NCBI GenBank assembly: GCA_035544675.1
Contig: DATKCA010000123.1
Location: forward strand, 1-57,226
DNA: 57,226 bases
Origin: DATKCA01 sp035544675
GTDB taxonomy: Bacteria; Acidobacteriota; Thermoanaerobaculia; Gp7-AA8
Reading direction: 5' to 3'
Made by a program: the position numbers and the translations under genes. Positions 1 through 9,358 of the stretch are shown piece after piece (position 1 is the stretch's first letter; each line of letters begins with the position of its first letter). The notes beneath the pieces were generated by a model, which was not told where the DNA came from, did not search any database, and was given only the letters and a program-made list of their open reading frames with translations.

Positions 1-132
1 GCAATGTCGGACGGTTAGATCGCCGCAACGCTAAGCCTTACAGGCGAGCTAGTCAAGAAATTTGGTGACTCTCACGGCGCATCACCACGATGAGAACGAC
101 TCCGGACAGAAGGGTGGACACGCTGAACCACA

Positions 133-238
133 TAGTCCTTAGTCCTTAGTCCTTAGTCCTTAGTCCTTAGGAGGCCGCCGCCCAGCCACGTAATCGTCTT
201 TCATCGTTCTCCTAAGGACTAAGGACTAACGACTAAGG
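133..238. repeat. Inverted pair of CTAAGGA heptamer arrays (long hairpin)
   Basis: Five TAGTCCT units at 133-171 face an inverted array (CTAAGGA type) at 211-238 across a 39-nt spacer, so the two arms can pair with one interrupting base. The array supplies the stop codon of the symporter-GH3 gene at 219-221. Positions 1-132 hold no gene I can support. Confidence 0.9.
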
Positions 239-3200
239 CCTTCTCGATTCCCTCACCACGCGCGTGCAAGCCCGGAACGGTGACCGGAAGCCGGCCGGTA
301 ATGGCCGCCTCGCCGAACAGCGCCGCGAGAACGGCCTGCTGCATCACCGGCTGGATGCCGTACGCGCAGACGTACGTCTTCAGCTGCGGGAGGTCGCGGA
401 CGAGATACGGGCTGCCGAACGAGACGCCGATCGTCTCGACGTCGGGCGGGATCAGTCCGATGGCCTCCAGCGCAACGTCGGGGATGGCCAGATGGCCGGC
501 GCCCGATCTCGCGCGGATGGCCATTGCCAGCAGCACGCTGTCGGCATCGCGCACGGCATCGAGAAAGGGCTGCGCATCGCCCGGCTTCGAGCGGCCGTCG
601 AGCAAAAACGTCCGCGAGCGCGAGCGCGTCCTCATCTCGCGCTCGACATCAGTGAGGGGATTGCCGAGGTCCGACACGATGAGCGTGACCACGCGCGAGT
701 CTCTGCGGAGCGGAAGCACGCCCGCCTCTTCGCGCAGCAGAGTGACAGCGCGCGCGGCGATTCCTTTCGCGATGTCGCGATGCTCTTTCGAGTCCAGCGC
801 GCGGAAGATCTCCTCCTGCGGCGCCACGCGGAACCCGACGCGCCGCTTGGCCTCCAGAATCCTCCGCACCGACTCGTCGATCCGCGCTTCGCTGAGGCGT
901 CCGGTGCGCACCGCCTCCTTCACCGCGGCCACGGCCGCGTCGAGGTTCGGCGACTTCATGATCTGATCCTCACCCGCCTCGATGCCGCGCACGGCCGCCT
1001 CGCCGGCGTCGTAATGCGCGACCAGCCCGCCCATGTCGAAGGCATCCGACACAATCAGCCCCTTGAACCCCAGCTCGTCGCGGAGGAGGCCGCGGATGAT
1101 CGGCGAGGACAGCGTGGCCGGCACGGTCCCCTTCAGCTGGATCTCGGCCGTCGACGTGTTGTACGGGTTCTCGTGCGCCGACTCCTCCGGCACGCGGATC
1201 GGCGCCGGGGTCGGGTCGAGTGACGGGACGGCCAGGTGGCCGATCATCACCGACGCCACTCCGGCCTCGACGGCCGCGCGGAACGGCTCGAGCTCCACCT
1301 CCCGCAGCCGCAGGGGTGAGACGTCGAGCACCGGCAGACTGCGATGCGAGTCGACGTGCGTGTCGCCGTGTCCGGGAAAATGTTTCGCGGTGGCCAGCAC
1401 GCCCTCCGCCTGCACCCCGCGGATGAACGCGGCGACGAAACGGCCGACCGTTTCCGGGTCCTCGCCGAAGCTGCGCGTGTTGATCACGGGATTGTTCGGA
1501 TCGACGTTCACGTCGGCGACCGGCGCGAGGACATGGTTGATCCCCAGCAACTTCCCCTCCCTGGCCGTGATCCTCCCCATCTCCTCGGCCAACGCGGGCT
1601 CGCCAGTCGCGGCCACGGCCATCGCCGACGGCCAGAACGTCGTGTCGAGGAAACGCATCCCGATGCCGGCCTCCAGGTCCGCGCTGATCAGCATGGGGAC
1701 GCGCGCCTCGCGCTGGAGCTGCTCGGTGAGGAACGCCGTCTCGTACACGTTGGAGACGAACCAGATCAATCCGCCCACCTTGTTGTCGCGGACCTGATGC
1801 TGGAGGTCGCGGTATCGCCAGCCCGACTCGTTCGTGTAGTTGCCGTGACCGGCGCCGACGAAGAGCTGGCCGATCTTCTCGTCGAGGGTGAGGTCTTCAA
1901 TGCGGGGGACGTTCCGTTGCTGCGGAACCTGCCGCGGCGGCACCGACGCGCACATCGTGAAGGTCAAGGCTAGCAAACCGGCCGCGACTTGCGATGGACG
2001 GCGTGCGATCGTTCCCGCGATCGATCCCACCAGCAGCGTCGTCATCGAGCCGATGAGCGTGTACCACGGCCAGGCCACGGGGGTCGCGAACGCCACGTAC
2101 ATCACCACGGCCAGGCCGGCCGTCATGCCGGCCAGCGCCGCGGTCCGGCCGGCGCGTCTGGTCTGCCCCAGCAGGAAAACGCCGAGGATGGGGCCGTTGA
2201 TGAGGGAGGCCACGGAGAGGACCGTGCTGAGGGCCGACTTCGCGCTGTCCTTCATCGCCACGCCGACGGCGATCTGCACGATGCCCGCGACGACCGTCAC
2301 GATCTTCGAGACGCGGAGGTAGTGGCGGTCGTCACGGCCGCGCGCCAGCGGCGCGTAGAGGTCGGAGACCACCGTCGACGCGATCGCGTTCAGCGACGAG
2401 GACATCGCCGCCGCGAAGATCGCGGCCACGACGAGACCCGAGAGTCCCACCGGCAGGTAGTTGGTGATGAAGTCGGGGAAGACCTGGTCGCCTGCCGCGA
2501 AGGGCGCCGCCGAGCCGGCCGCCGCGTACGCCGGCAGCCGGTCCGGCCGATAGAACGCGAACAGCAGCACGCCGATGAACAGGAATCCGATGAACTGCAG
2601 CAGCACGATCACACCCGACACCAGCAGCGCGGCCGACGCTTTGCGGGGGCGGTCGGTGCACAGATACCGCTGCACCATGTACTGATCGGTCCCGTGCGTG
2701 CTCATGGTCAGGAACGCGCCGCCGATGACCCCCGACCAGAACGTGTAGGTCTTCGTCAGGTCGAACGTGAAGTCGACCACGCGGAACTTCGCGAAGTCGC
2801 GCCCCAGCTCCATGGCCGCGGGGAGGCCTCCGGGGATCTCGCGGATCAGGATCACCGCCGCCGCGATCGCGCCGCCGATGTAGATGAAGAGCTGCACGAC
2901 CTCGATCCAGACGATGGCCTCGATGCCGCCGATCAGGGAGAAGACGATCATCACCACGCCGATGGCGATGATCGAGTCGGTCACCGCGTTGGTCAGGTTC
3001 ATGCTGCTCAGGACCGCGGCGAGCACGAACGCCGTGAGCAGAAGGCGGACGCCGTCCGCGATCGTGCGCATCACCACGAACAGCGACGCCGCCAGCGCTT
3101 TGACCGCGCCGCCGAACCGCTCCTGCAGCAGCTGGTACACCGTGACGAGCTCGCGGCGGAAATACCTCGGCATGAAGAGCACCGAGATCACGATCCGCGC

Positions 3201-3452
3201 GACGAGATAGCCGAAGACGACCTGCAGGAAGCGGAAGTCGCCGCTGGCCGCGTAGGCGATGCCCGGCACGGAGATGAACGTGACCGTGGACGTCTCGGTG
3301 GCCACGATCGATGCGGAGATCGCCCACCACGGCACTTCGCGGCTGCCGAGGAAGTAGCGGGAGGTGGATTGCTGGCGGCGGCCGAAGTACATGCCCGCCG
3401 CGACGACAGCGGCGAGATAGCCGGCGATGATCGCTGCGTCCAGCCAGTGCAA
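219..3452 (-). CDS. Sodium:solute symporter fused to a GH3 (NagZ-like) glycosidase
   Basis: One uninterrupted frame encodes two proteins. The first roughly 485 residues are a multi-helix SSS-family sodium symporter. After a linker, the rest is glycoside hydrolase family 3 of the beta-N-acetylhexosaminidase type. Numbering from an upstream in-frame TTG at 3473, the GH3 part shows KHFPGHG at 697-703, the NagZ Asp-Ser-His dyad at 708-710 and the probable nucleophile Asp810 in VSDAFDMGG. The linker holds a hydrophobic run ending TFTMC at Cys508, which resembles a lipoprotein signal peptide and may be the relic of a free secreted enzyme or an extra membrane helix placing GH3 in the periplasm. Inferred role: release and uptake of amino sugars or muropeptide fragments. 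I prefer the TTG at 3452 because a TATAAT lies 7 nt upstream of it; the TTG at 3473 would lie inside that promoter. The last residues SP and the stop come from the flanking heptamer array. Confidence 0.85.
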   Translation of the reverse strand: MHWLDAAIIAGYLAAVVAAGMYFGRRQQSTSRYFLGSREVPWWAISASIVATETSTVTFISVPGIAYAASGDFRFLQVVFGYLVARIVISVLFMPRYFRRELVTVYQLLQERFGGAVKALAASLFVVMRTIADGVRLLLTAFVLAAVLSSMNLTNAVTDSIIAIGVVMIVFSLIGGIEAIVWIEVVQLFIYIGGAIAAAVILIREIPGGLPAAMELGRDFAKFRVVDFTFDLTKTYTFWSGVIGGAFLTMSTHGTDQYMVQRYLCTDRPRKASAALLVSGVIVLLQFIGFLFIGVLLFAFYRPDRLPAYAAAGSAAPFAAGDQVFPDFITNYLPVGLSGLVVAAIFAAAMSSSLNAIASTVVSDLYAPLARGRDDRHYLRVSKIVTVVAGIVQIAVGVAMKDSAKSALSTVLSVASLINGPILGVFLLGQTRRAGRTAALAGMTAGLAVVMYVAFATPVAWPWYTLIGSMTTLLVGSIAGTIARRPSQVAAGLLALTFTMCASVPPRQVPQQRNVPRIEDLTLDEKIGQLFVGAGHGNYTNESGWRYRDLQHQVRDNKVGGLIWFVSNVYETAFLTEQLQREARVPMLISADLEAGIGMRFLDTTFWPSAMAVAATGEPALAEEMGRITAREGKLLGINHVLAPVADVNVDPNNPVINTRSFGEDPETVGRFVAAFIRGVQAEGVLATAKHFPGHGDTHVDSHRSLPVLDVSPLRLREVELEPFRAAVEAGVASVMIGHLAVPSLDPTPAPIRVPEESAHENPYNTSTAEIQLKGTVPATLSSPIIRGLLRDELGFKGLIVSDAFDMGGLVAHYDAGEAAVRGIEAGEDQIMKSPNLDAAVAAVKEAVRTGRLSEARIDESVRRILEAKRRVGFRVAPQEEIFRALDSKEHRDIAKGIAARAVTLLREEAGVLPLRRDSRVVTLIVSDLGNPLTDVEREMRTRSRSRTFLLDGRSKPGDAQPFLDAVRDADSVLLAMAIRARSGAGHLAIPDVALEAIGLIPPDVETIGVSFGSPYLVRDLPQLKTYVCAYGIQPVMQQAVLAALFGEAAITGRLPVTVPGLHARGEGIEKALVVSP

Positions 3453-3488
3453 GCGGGGGATTATAGGGGGCAAGGCTCAGCGGGCAAG
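3453..3488 (-). promoter_or_regulatory. Promoter with TATAAT 7 nt before the start of the symporter-GH3 gene
   Basis: The minus strand has a perfect TATAAT at 3465-3460 and a TTGCCC at 3487-3482, 16 nt upstream of it. The TTG start at 3452 follows the -10 by 7 nt, which implies a leaderless transcript. The -35 candidate sits inside a heptamer-like repeat. Confidence 0.5.
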
Positions 3489-3512
3489 GCTCAGGGGGCA
3501 GGGCTCAGGGCT
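3474..3512. repeat. GGGCTCA-type heptamer array
   Basis: Degenerate copies of GGGCAAGGCTCAG and GGGCTCA precede the symporter promoter. The same heptamer family recurs at 21182, 21446, 23540 and 54592. Confidence 0.7.
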
Positions 3513-3514
3513 GA

Positions 3515-3652
3515 TGTCACAGGGGTCAGGGAAAGAAGTGGGTCGAAGAGCTCTTCGCGTTCGAGCCGGTGGCGCGTCACGAGGAAATCACGAAGGAGCT
3601 CGACCAGACGATCATCCTGTCAACCGGGCTCTGCATAATTATTGTGACTTAG
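3515..3652 (+). pseudogene. Coding remnant without a start codon
   Basis: An open stretch reads KKWVEELFAFEPVARHEE and continues through ITKELDQTIIL to a TAG at 3650-3652. Codon third positions are strongly G/C, as in the real genes here, until the last few AT-rich codons. There is no start codon in frame, and an in-frame TGA at 3512-3514 blocks extension. I read it as the 3' relic of a gene cut by the adjacent heptamer array. I cannot name the family. Confidence 0.35.
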
Positions 3653-3718
3653 CGCACAGACGGATGTACGGCGCACCAGCTATCGTCACAGCTCCACATT
3701 CGGCCCTCTGGGAGACCC

Positions 3719-6700
3719 ATGAAAACCGTCATCGCAGCGATCGTTATCTGCCTGTCCGCGCCCTGCGCATCCGCCGCCATCAGCGGCTTCGTCGTCACCG
3801 AACAAGGCCGTCCGGTCGCCGGCGCGCGCGTTGTGGCGCGCGGGGTCGAACGCCCCGAGGACCGCAACACGCGGATGATCGCCCACACGGCCGAACCCGC
3901 TCCGTTCGCGACGACCACAACGGACGCCGCCGGTGCGTTTCAGATCGCGACAGGCTCCGCGTCCGTTGCGATGCTGGCCGTCGAAGCCAACGGCTACGCG
4001 CCTGCGCGCGAGCTCGCTGCCGCTGCCGACACCGAGATCCTCGTTTCGCTCCGCGAAGAACGTCCCCGCAGCGGCACGATCCGCTCCTCGTCAGGTCCGA
4101 TCGGCAAGGCATCCGTCAACCTCATGAGTGACTCCGGCGAGATCCTCTTCACCGCGCAAACCGACGAGCACGGCAGATACACGGCACCCGATCCTGGAAC
4201 GTGGGCGCACGGGCTTTGCGTCGCGCATCCCGATTTCGCGCCGAAGTGCGAATACGCATACGACTCGACCCAGCTCTCGGCCGGCATGGTGCTGGATGCG
4301 GGAGTCTCGCTCACAGGACGCGCCCTCGACGAGAACGGCAAGCCGGTCGCGGGAGCACGCGTTTTCGCCGGCGATTGGCCGGTAGGCGTCACGGCGGAAG
4401 ACGGTTCGTTCACGATCCAACGTGCACCGGCCACGGAGAAGACAGTTCACGTCATCGCCGGCGCGCGCAGCGGTTTCGCGCCCTACGGCAGCGCCGCAAT
4501 CACACTCTCGGCGCCGCGATCGATCAGCGGCACCGTGCGCGACAGCAAGGGCCGGGGGATGTCCGGAGTTCTGGTCTGGGCTGGGAGCCGCGACAGTGCT
4601 TCCGGCGCGAGCGCGGTGACTTCCGCGAACGGCCATTACCGGATCGAGGGCCTGGCGCAGGATCAATACTCGCTGGCCGTGATGACCCCGGCGACACTGG
4701 ACAGTGGCAACAGCCGCACTGAAGCCGATCTTCGACGGAAGACGAGCGCGCAGCACGACATCATGATGAAGCCGGCCAATCTGATCCGCGGTCTCGTGCA
4801 GAACGAGAACAGCGAGCCTGTCGCCGGCGCGATGATCATGATTTCTTCGGACAAGGTTCCGCTCATCTACGCGCGCGGTATGAAGTCCACGACCCTGACC
4901 AATCCCGCGGGCCGGTTCCGCTTCCCCGCATCGGGTGAACGCGCAACCATGCTGACGGCCGCGCGAGAAGGCTACGGAGCGGGAACCGCGTCGATCGAGT
5001 GGCCGGCCTCGGACGTGACGATCACGTTGCCGGAAGGAATCGAAGTGCGCGGAGTGGTCGTCGATCCGGACGGCAAACCGTTGGCCGGTGCCGGGATCGT
5101 GGCAATGGCTGCAACGACGACCTTGAACACCATTCCGATTGCCACCGTGATCACGAGCGGCGTCATGGAGCCCTGGACGAACACCGACTCCGACGGTGCC
5201 TTCTCCATCCACCTCCCAACCGGTCTCCACGACCTCGGAGCGTGGAAGAAAGGATTCGCGGCAAGCGAAGGAACGACGATCGATGTCGCTGCCAACGCTG
5301 AGCGGTTACGCATGGTCCTCAGCCCTGCCGTTCAGATCAGCGGTCGCGTCGTTCGCAGGAAGGGTGAAGGTCCGCTGAGCGGGCTCGTCGCCGCAATGGA
5401 CGAGAGCGGACGCGGTGCGCAGGCTGAGATCCGCGACGATGGCTCGTTTGTCATCGACTCGCTGACACCCGGTTCCTACATGATCATGGCGCGGGTCGAC
5501 GACACGAACGTGACGCAGGGCGCCATCGCGCCGGCGACGAACGTGCGGATCGAGCTACCATCGCTCGTGGCGGTCCGCGGTCGCGTCATCGATGCCGGCA
5601 CCGGCGCACCGATCGCGAGCTACACGCTGGGTACATCGGGAACCGATTTCAGCCACTACGACAGCAACGAGGTCTTCGACGCCGAAGGAAAATTCAGCGC
5701 CAGCGTACCGGCAGGCAACGTCGAGCTGAATGTCTCGGCGCCCGGCTACACGGACGCGTCTCGGTCGGTGATCGTCACCGAGTCGAAGCCTGTGGACGAG
5801 GTCGAGATCCCACTGACGCGCGGGCGCCGGCTCCATGGGCGCATTACGTCGAAGGACGGAGCCCAGATCGCCGGCGCCGCAATCGAGATCGAAGGTGTCT
5901 ATTCAATGGACGAGATCACGTCCGACGAGAACGGCGAATGGGAGATGCCGGCGGCCGGCGTCGGGGAACTACGCCTGAACGCACGGAAGAAAGGCTTCGT
6001 TTCAACTCACCAGAGTGTTTCCGCCGGCGCCGGGGACGAACGCGTGGACATCACGCTCAGCACCGGGAAGACACTTCGCGGACGCGTGGTCGACACTACC
6101 GGTGCGCCGGTCGCGAAAGCGAGGGTGTACGCGACGTCCGAGGTGCATGATGCCGAGTCGCAGAACGCGGAGTCGGAAGCGGACGGCACGTTCACGCTCG
6201 GTGGACTGAGCGCGGGCCACTACAGCCTGTTCGCAGAAAAGAAGGGCATCGGGAAGGCCAACCTCGCGGACGTCGACATCAGCAAAGTTCAGCCTGTAAC
6301 TCTGACGTTGTCCAAAGCGGCGACAGGACGGATTCGCGGCACGATCGACGGCGTCTCCGGGGCCGGCTGGCTGATGGGCATGGTCTACGCGCGCAATGAC
6401 GAGACGTCGGAAACCGCGCAGGCCGGCCGAGACGGTTCGTTCGTCATCGAAGATGCGCCCACCGGAGAAGTGGAGGTCGTCGGCATGCTGATGTCCGCCC
6501 AGAAGGAAGCGAGCACGCGACCGGTGAGAGTGACGGTCGTTCCCGGCGGTGAGGTCGAGGTTCGCCTGAGCGTTTCCGGAGGCGCGACGATTGGCGGCAC
6601 GGTGACGTCTGCTGGACAGCCGGTGAGTTTTGCAGCGGTCCATTTCACCAGCGGCGCGGGGCGTTGGCGTTCGACGACGTCAGAGAACGGCGCGTACGAG

Positions 6701-7570
6701 ATCGCCGGACTCGCCCCGGGACGTTACTCGGTGAGTGCCGGACAGGATGGCGGGCAGAGCTTCAACGTCGACTACGAAGTCTCGCAGTCGGCGATCTTCG
6801 ACATCAGCATGACGCAGGCACGCATCGACGGCCGGGTGGTCGACGAAAGCGGCGCACCCGTCCCGGGCGCTGACGTGACCGCCGGCTCGGCGGTCGGTAC
6901 CGACAACTCTCCGTCGACTACGAAAACAGACGCGGCCGGTGCATTCAGCATTCTGGTGAGCGCGAACAAGGAGTATCGCGTCACGGCGTCAAAGGCGGGC
7001 TTCGCCGCGCAGTCGGCATCGGTCGATCCGCGTGCATCGCATGCTCCGGTGGTGATGGTGCTGGAGAAGGGCGAAGGCGTGCGAGTGCGCATCGTGGACG
7101 GCCGCAGCGGCGCGACGCTTCGCGGCTACGTCGTCGTCACCGACGAGCAGGGTCGCAGCCAGTTCCGCATTTCGCCGCAGCAGTTGCCTGAAGGGGCGCT
7201 TCACCTGCCGCTGCCGAACGGCACGTACCGGATCTCCGCGTCCGCATCCGCATTCTCGTCGCACTCCATTCGCGTCCGCGTTCCGGCGCCGGAGCAGACG
7301 ATCGCGCTCACGCGCGGCGGCACGCTGGTTGTGAACTCGTCCTCGGATGCGCGCGAGCTCATCAAGCTCGTTCTGCCGAACGGTGATGAATACGTCCGCT
7401 GCTACTGCAACGGCATCGCCGAGATCAGGCTGGAAGGTGAGACGACCCGGGTCGAGCACGTCGCGCCCGGTGCTTACAGGATGGACGTGATCGGTTCCAA
7501 CGGTGCGCCGGCTCGCAGTTATGCCGTGACGATCGGGGAAGGACAGACGTCAGTCGTGAAAGCAGAGTAG
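3719..7570 (+). CDS. Secreted protein of tandem carboxypeptidase-regulatory-like domains
   Basis: The 1283-aa product begins with a clear Sec signal peptide (MKTVIAAIVICLSAPCASA). It then consists of about a dozen beta-sandwich repeats of the carboxypeptidase D regulatory-like type. Each repeat shows a G.V.D..G.PV.GA.V opening followed by T...G.F.I..L..G.Y. No catalytic domain is visible. Such proteins are exported or surface-exposed in Acidobacteriota and Bacteroidota, where the domains act as structural or binding modules; the ligand here is unknown. It has no membrane anchor at the C terminus. It is followed after 20 nt by an alpha/beta hydrolase with its own -10-like box, so co-transcription is possible but not required. 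Confidence 0.85.
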   Translation: MKTVIAAIVICLSAPCASAAISGFVVTEQGRPVAGARVVARGVERPEDRNTRMIAHTAEPAPFATTTTDAAGAFQIATGSASVAMLAVEANGYAPARELAAAADTEILVSLREERPRSGTIRSSSGPIGKASVNLMSDSGEILFTAQTDEHGRYTAPDPGTWAHGLCVAHPDFAPKCEYAYDSTQLSAGMVLDAGVSLTGRALDENGKPVAGARVFAGDWPVGVTAEDGSFTIQRAPATEKTVHVIAGARSGFAPYGSAAITLSAPRSISGTVRDSKGRGMSGVLVWAGSRDSASGASAVTSANGHYRIEGLAQDQYSLAVMTPATLDSGNSRTEADLRRKTSAQHDIMMKPANLIRGLVQNENSEPVAGAMIMISSDKVPLIYARGMKSTTLTNPAGRFRFPASGERATMLTAAREGYGAGTASIEWPASDVTITLPEGIEVRGVVVDPDGKPLAGAGIVAMAATTTLNTIPIATVITSGVMEPWTNTDSDGAFSIHLPTGLHDLGAWKKGFAASEGTTIDVAANAERLRMVLSPAVQISGRVVRRKGEGPLSGLVAAMDESGRGAQAEIRDDGSFVIDSLTPGSYMIMARVDDTNVTQGAIAPATNVRIELPSLVAVRGRVIDAGTGAPIASYTLGTSGTDFSHYDSNEVFDAEGKFSASVPAGNVELNVSAPGYTDASRSVIVTESKPVDEVEIPLTRGRRLHGRITSKDGAQIAGAAIEIEGVYSMDEITSDENGEWEMPAAGVGELRLNARKKGFVSTHQSVSAGAGDERVDITLSTGKTLRGRVVDTTGAPVAKARVYATSEVHDAESQNAESEADGTFTLGGLSAGHYSLFAEKKGIGKANLADVDISKVQPVTLTLSKAATGRIRGTIDGVSGAGWLMGMVYARNDETSETAQAGRDGSFVIEDAPTGEVEVVGMLMSAQKEASTRPVRVTVVPGGEVEVRLSVSGGATIGGTVTSAGQPVSFAAVHFTSGAGRWRSTTSENGAYEIAGLAPGRYSVSAGQDGGQSFNVDYEVSQSAIFDISMTQARIDGRVVDESGAPVPGADVTAGSAVGTDNSPSTTKTDAAGAFSILVSANKEYRVTASKAGFAAQSASVDPRASHAPVVMVLEKGEGVRVRIVDGRSGATLRGYVVVTDEQGRSQFRISPQQLPEGALHLPLPNGTYRISASASAFSSHSIRVRVPAPEQTIALTRGGTLVVNSSSDARELIKLVLPNGDEYVRCYCNGIAEIRLEGETTRVEHVAPGAYRMDVIGSNGAPARSYAVTIGEGQTSVVKAE

Positions 7571-7577
7571 CCTGCAT

Positions 7578-7590
7578 TAACATCTGCGTC
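7578..7590 (+). promoter_or_regulatory. TAACAT box 7 nt before a start codon
   Basis: TAACAT at 7578-7583 is followed by 7 nt and the ATG at 7591. It fits the TANNNT-N6-10-start pattern seen repeatedly in this window, so a leaderless start is likely. Confidence 0.4.
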
Positions 7591-8334
7591 ATGCTCTACA
7601 CCACTGATCAGGGCAGCGGCACCGAGATCCTCTGGATTCACGGTTATCCACTCTCTTCACGCATCTTCGCGAAGCAGCTGGAGATCCCCGGCGTGCGCCA
7701 CATCGTTCCCGACCTGCCGGGATTCGGCCGCTCCGCCACACCGGACCACGACATGACCGTCGACGACTACGCCCGAGCCCTCCTCAAACTCCTCGGCGAG
7801 CGCAAGGTGCAGCGCGCATACGTGGCCGGGCTGTCGATGGGCGGCTACATCGCCCTGGCCCTGGCCCGGCTCGTGCCGGAGCGGATGCGCGGCCTCATCC
7901 TGATCGACACGAAGGAGACCGCGGACACGCCCGAGGCGCGCCAGGGGCGTTACGAATCGGTGGAGAAAGTGAAAAGCGCGGGCGTTCGGCCCGTGGTCGA
8001 TGCCATGCTGCCGAAGATGCTCATGCCTTCCGCACCGCTCTCCCTCGTCGAAGAGGTCCGCGCCATCATGACGAGCAGCACAGCGGCCGGAGTGATGACC
8101 GCGCTGAAGGCGATGGCGGAGCGGCCCGACTCCACTGCGCTGCTTCCGCACCTGGACATGCGCACGCTGGTCATCGTCGGCGATGGCGACACGATCACAC
8201 CGCCCGCCGATGCCGCGCGCATGGCCGCGGCGATTCCCAACGCGAAGCTCGTCACGATCGAGAGCGCCGCACACCTGTCGAACATGGAGAAGCCGGATGA
8301 GTTCAACAAGGCAGTGCAACTGTTCGTGACATGA
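7591..8334 (+). CDS. Alpha/beta-fold hydrolase
   Basis: The 247-aa cytosolic protein has the classic fold markers: HG at 17-18 for the oxyanion region, nucleophile elbow GLSMGG with Ser82, acid Asp200 in VIVGDGDTITPP, and His228 in ESAAHLSN. It resembles small esterases, lactonases and 3-oxoadipate enol-lactonase-like proteins, but the substrate cannot be read from the sequence. Its TGA overlaps the ATG of the following aldo-keto reductase (ATGA), so the two are translationally coupled. There is no signal peptide. Confidence 0.9.
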   Translation: MLYTTDQGSGTEILWIHGYPLSSRIFAKQLEIPGVRHIVPDLPGFGRSATPDHDMTVDDYARALLKLLGERKVQRAYVAGLSMGGYIALALARLVPERMRGLILIDTKETADTPEARQGRYESVEKVKSAGVRPVVDAMLPKMLMPSAPLSLVEEVRAIMTSSTAAGVMTALKAMAERPDSTALLPHLDMRTLVIVGDGDTITPPADAARMAAAIPNAKLVTIESAAHLSNMEKPDEFNKAVQLFVT

Positions 8335-9233
8335 TCGATCGAAGAGAGCTTCTCGCGCTGCTGTGTGGAGCGGCGGCCGCGTCCGCCGCCGGCGAGACGT
8401 TTGCCCGAACACCCATGCTGGCCCGCCGCATCCCCTCCTCCAACGAGACCCTCCCCGTCATCGGCCTCGGCACCTGGCAGACGTTCGACGTGGGCCGCTC
8501 CGCCGCGGACCGCGCGCCGCTCGAAGAAGTGCTTCGCGAGTTCGTCAACCTCGGCGGGCGCGTGATCGACTCCTCTCCGATGTACGGCAACTCCGAAAGA
8601 GTGGTGGGCGACATCGCCTCGAAGCTGGGCGTGCGCTCGAAGCTGTTCGTGGCCACGAAGGTCTGGACGTCGGGGAAAGCCGCCGGCATCGCGCAGATGG
8701 AGGAGTCCGAGGCGAAGCTGAAGGCGAAGCCGATCGACCTGATGCAGGTGCACAACCTCGTCGACGCCGACACGCATCTGGCCACGCTCGACGCATGGAA
8801 GAAGCAGAAGCGCATCCGCTACACCGGCATCACGCATTACACGGCCGGCTCGCACGGAAACGTTGCGCGCATCATCGCCGCGCGGCCCGTCGACTTCGTG
8901 CAGATCAACTACTCGGTCGCCGAGCGCGAGGCCGAACAGCGCCTGCTGCCGCTGGCGGCGGAGCGCGGCGTCGCGGTGATCGCCAACCGGCCGTTCGCGA
9001 GCGGTGACCTCTTTCGCCGGCTGCGCGCGAAGCCGCTGCCGTCATGGGCGGCAGAGATCGACTGCGCGACGTGGGCGCAGGTGCTGCTGAAGTTCGTGGT
9101 GTCGCATCCGGCCATCACGTGCGCAATCCCGGCGACGTCGAAAGTCACGCACCTGCGCGACAACATGCGGGCGGGCGCCGGCCGGATGCCGGATGCGGCG
9201 ATGCGCAAGCGGATCGCCGGCGCGATCTCGTAG
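8331..9233 (+). CDS. Aldo/keto reductase with a Tat-like leader
   Basis: The 300-aa protein carries the aldo-keto reductase catalytic tetrad Asp80, Tyr85, Lys110 and His141, so an NADP(H)-dependent carbonyl reductase role is likely. The first 25 residues (DRRELL followed by a hydrophobic alanine-rich run) look like a short twin-arginine leader, suggesting export after cofactor loading. It overlaps the upstream hydrolase by 4 nt. The pair could process a small lactone or ester and then a carbonyl compound, but that is inference. The gene runs into a convergent intergenic region carrying a large CACAGAG hairpin. Confidence 0.9.
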   Translation: MIDRRELLALLCGAAAASAAGETFARTPMLARRIPSSNETLPVIGLGTWQTFDVGRSAADRAPLEEVLREFVNLGGRVIDSSPMYGNSERVVGDIASKLGVRSKLFVATKVWTSGKAAGIAQMEESEAKLKAKPIDLMQVHNLVDADTHLATLDAWKKQKRIRYTGITHYTAGSHGNVARIIAARPVDFVQINYSVAEREAEQRLLPLAAERGVAVIANRPFASGDLFRRLRAKPLPSWAAEIDCATWAQVLLKFVVSHPAITCAIPATSKVTHLRDNMRAGAGRMPDAAMRKRIAGAIS

Positions 9234-9240
9234 TCGAGGG

Positions 9241-9335
9241 CACAGAGAGAAGCACAGAGAGAAGCAACCACAGAGCCACAGAGGACACAGAGGGGGGGTC
9301 TCTGTGTCCTCTGTGTCTCTGTGGTTGATTTCTCT
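9241..9335. repeat. CACAGAG-type inverted repeat (family E)
   Basis: The two arms CCACAGAGxCACAGAGGACA and their inverse at about 9266-9296 and 9300-9328 form a near-perfect hairpin with a G-rich loop. It lies between convergent genes (stops at 9233 and 9359), so it could end transcription from both sides. The same family occurs at 28863-28914, also between convergent genes. Confidence 0.85.
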
Positions 9336-9358
9336 CGGATCCGCCAATCCGCGACGCA

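Noticed and set aside
53..133. 26-codon minus-strand ORF with a hydrophobic core
   Set aside because: It begins at the edge of the heptamer array, has no -10 box or Shine-Dalgarno and no conserved feature I recognise. Chance is as likely as a real peptide.
1989..3638. 549-codon plus-strand frame opposite the symporter
   Set aside because: Composition is Arg/His/Asp/Glu repeats without a fold. The minus strand carries a clear SSS transporter.
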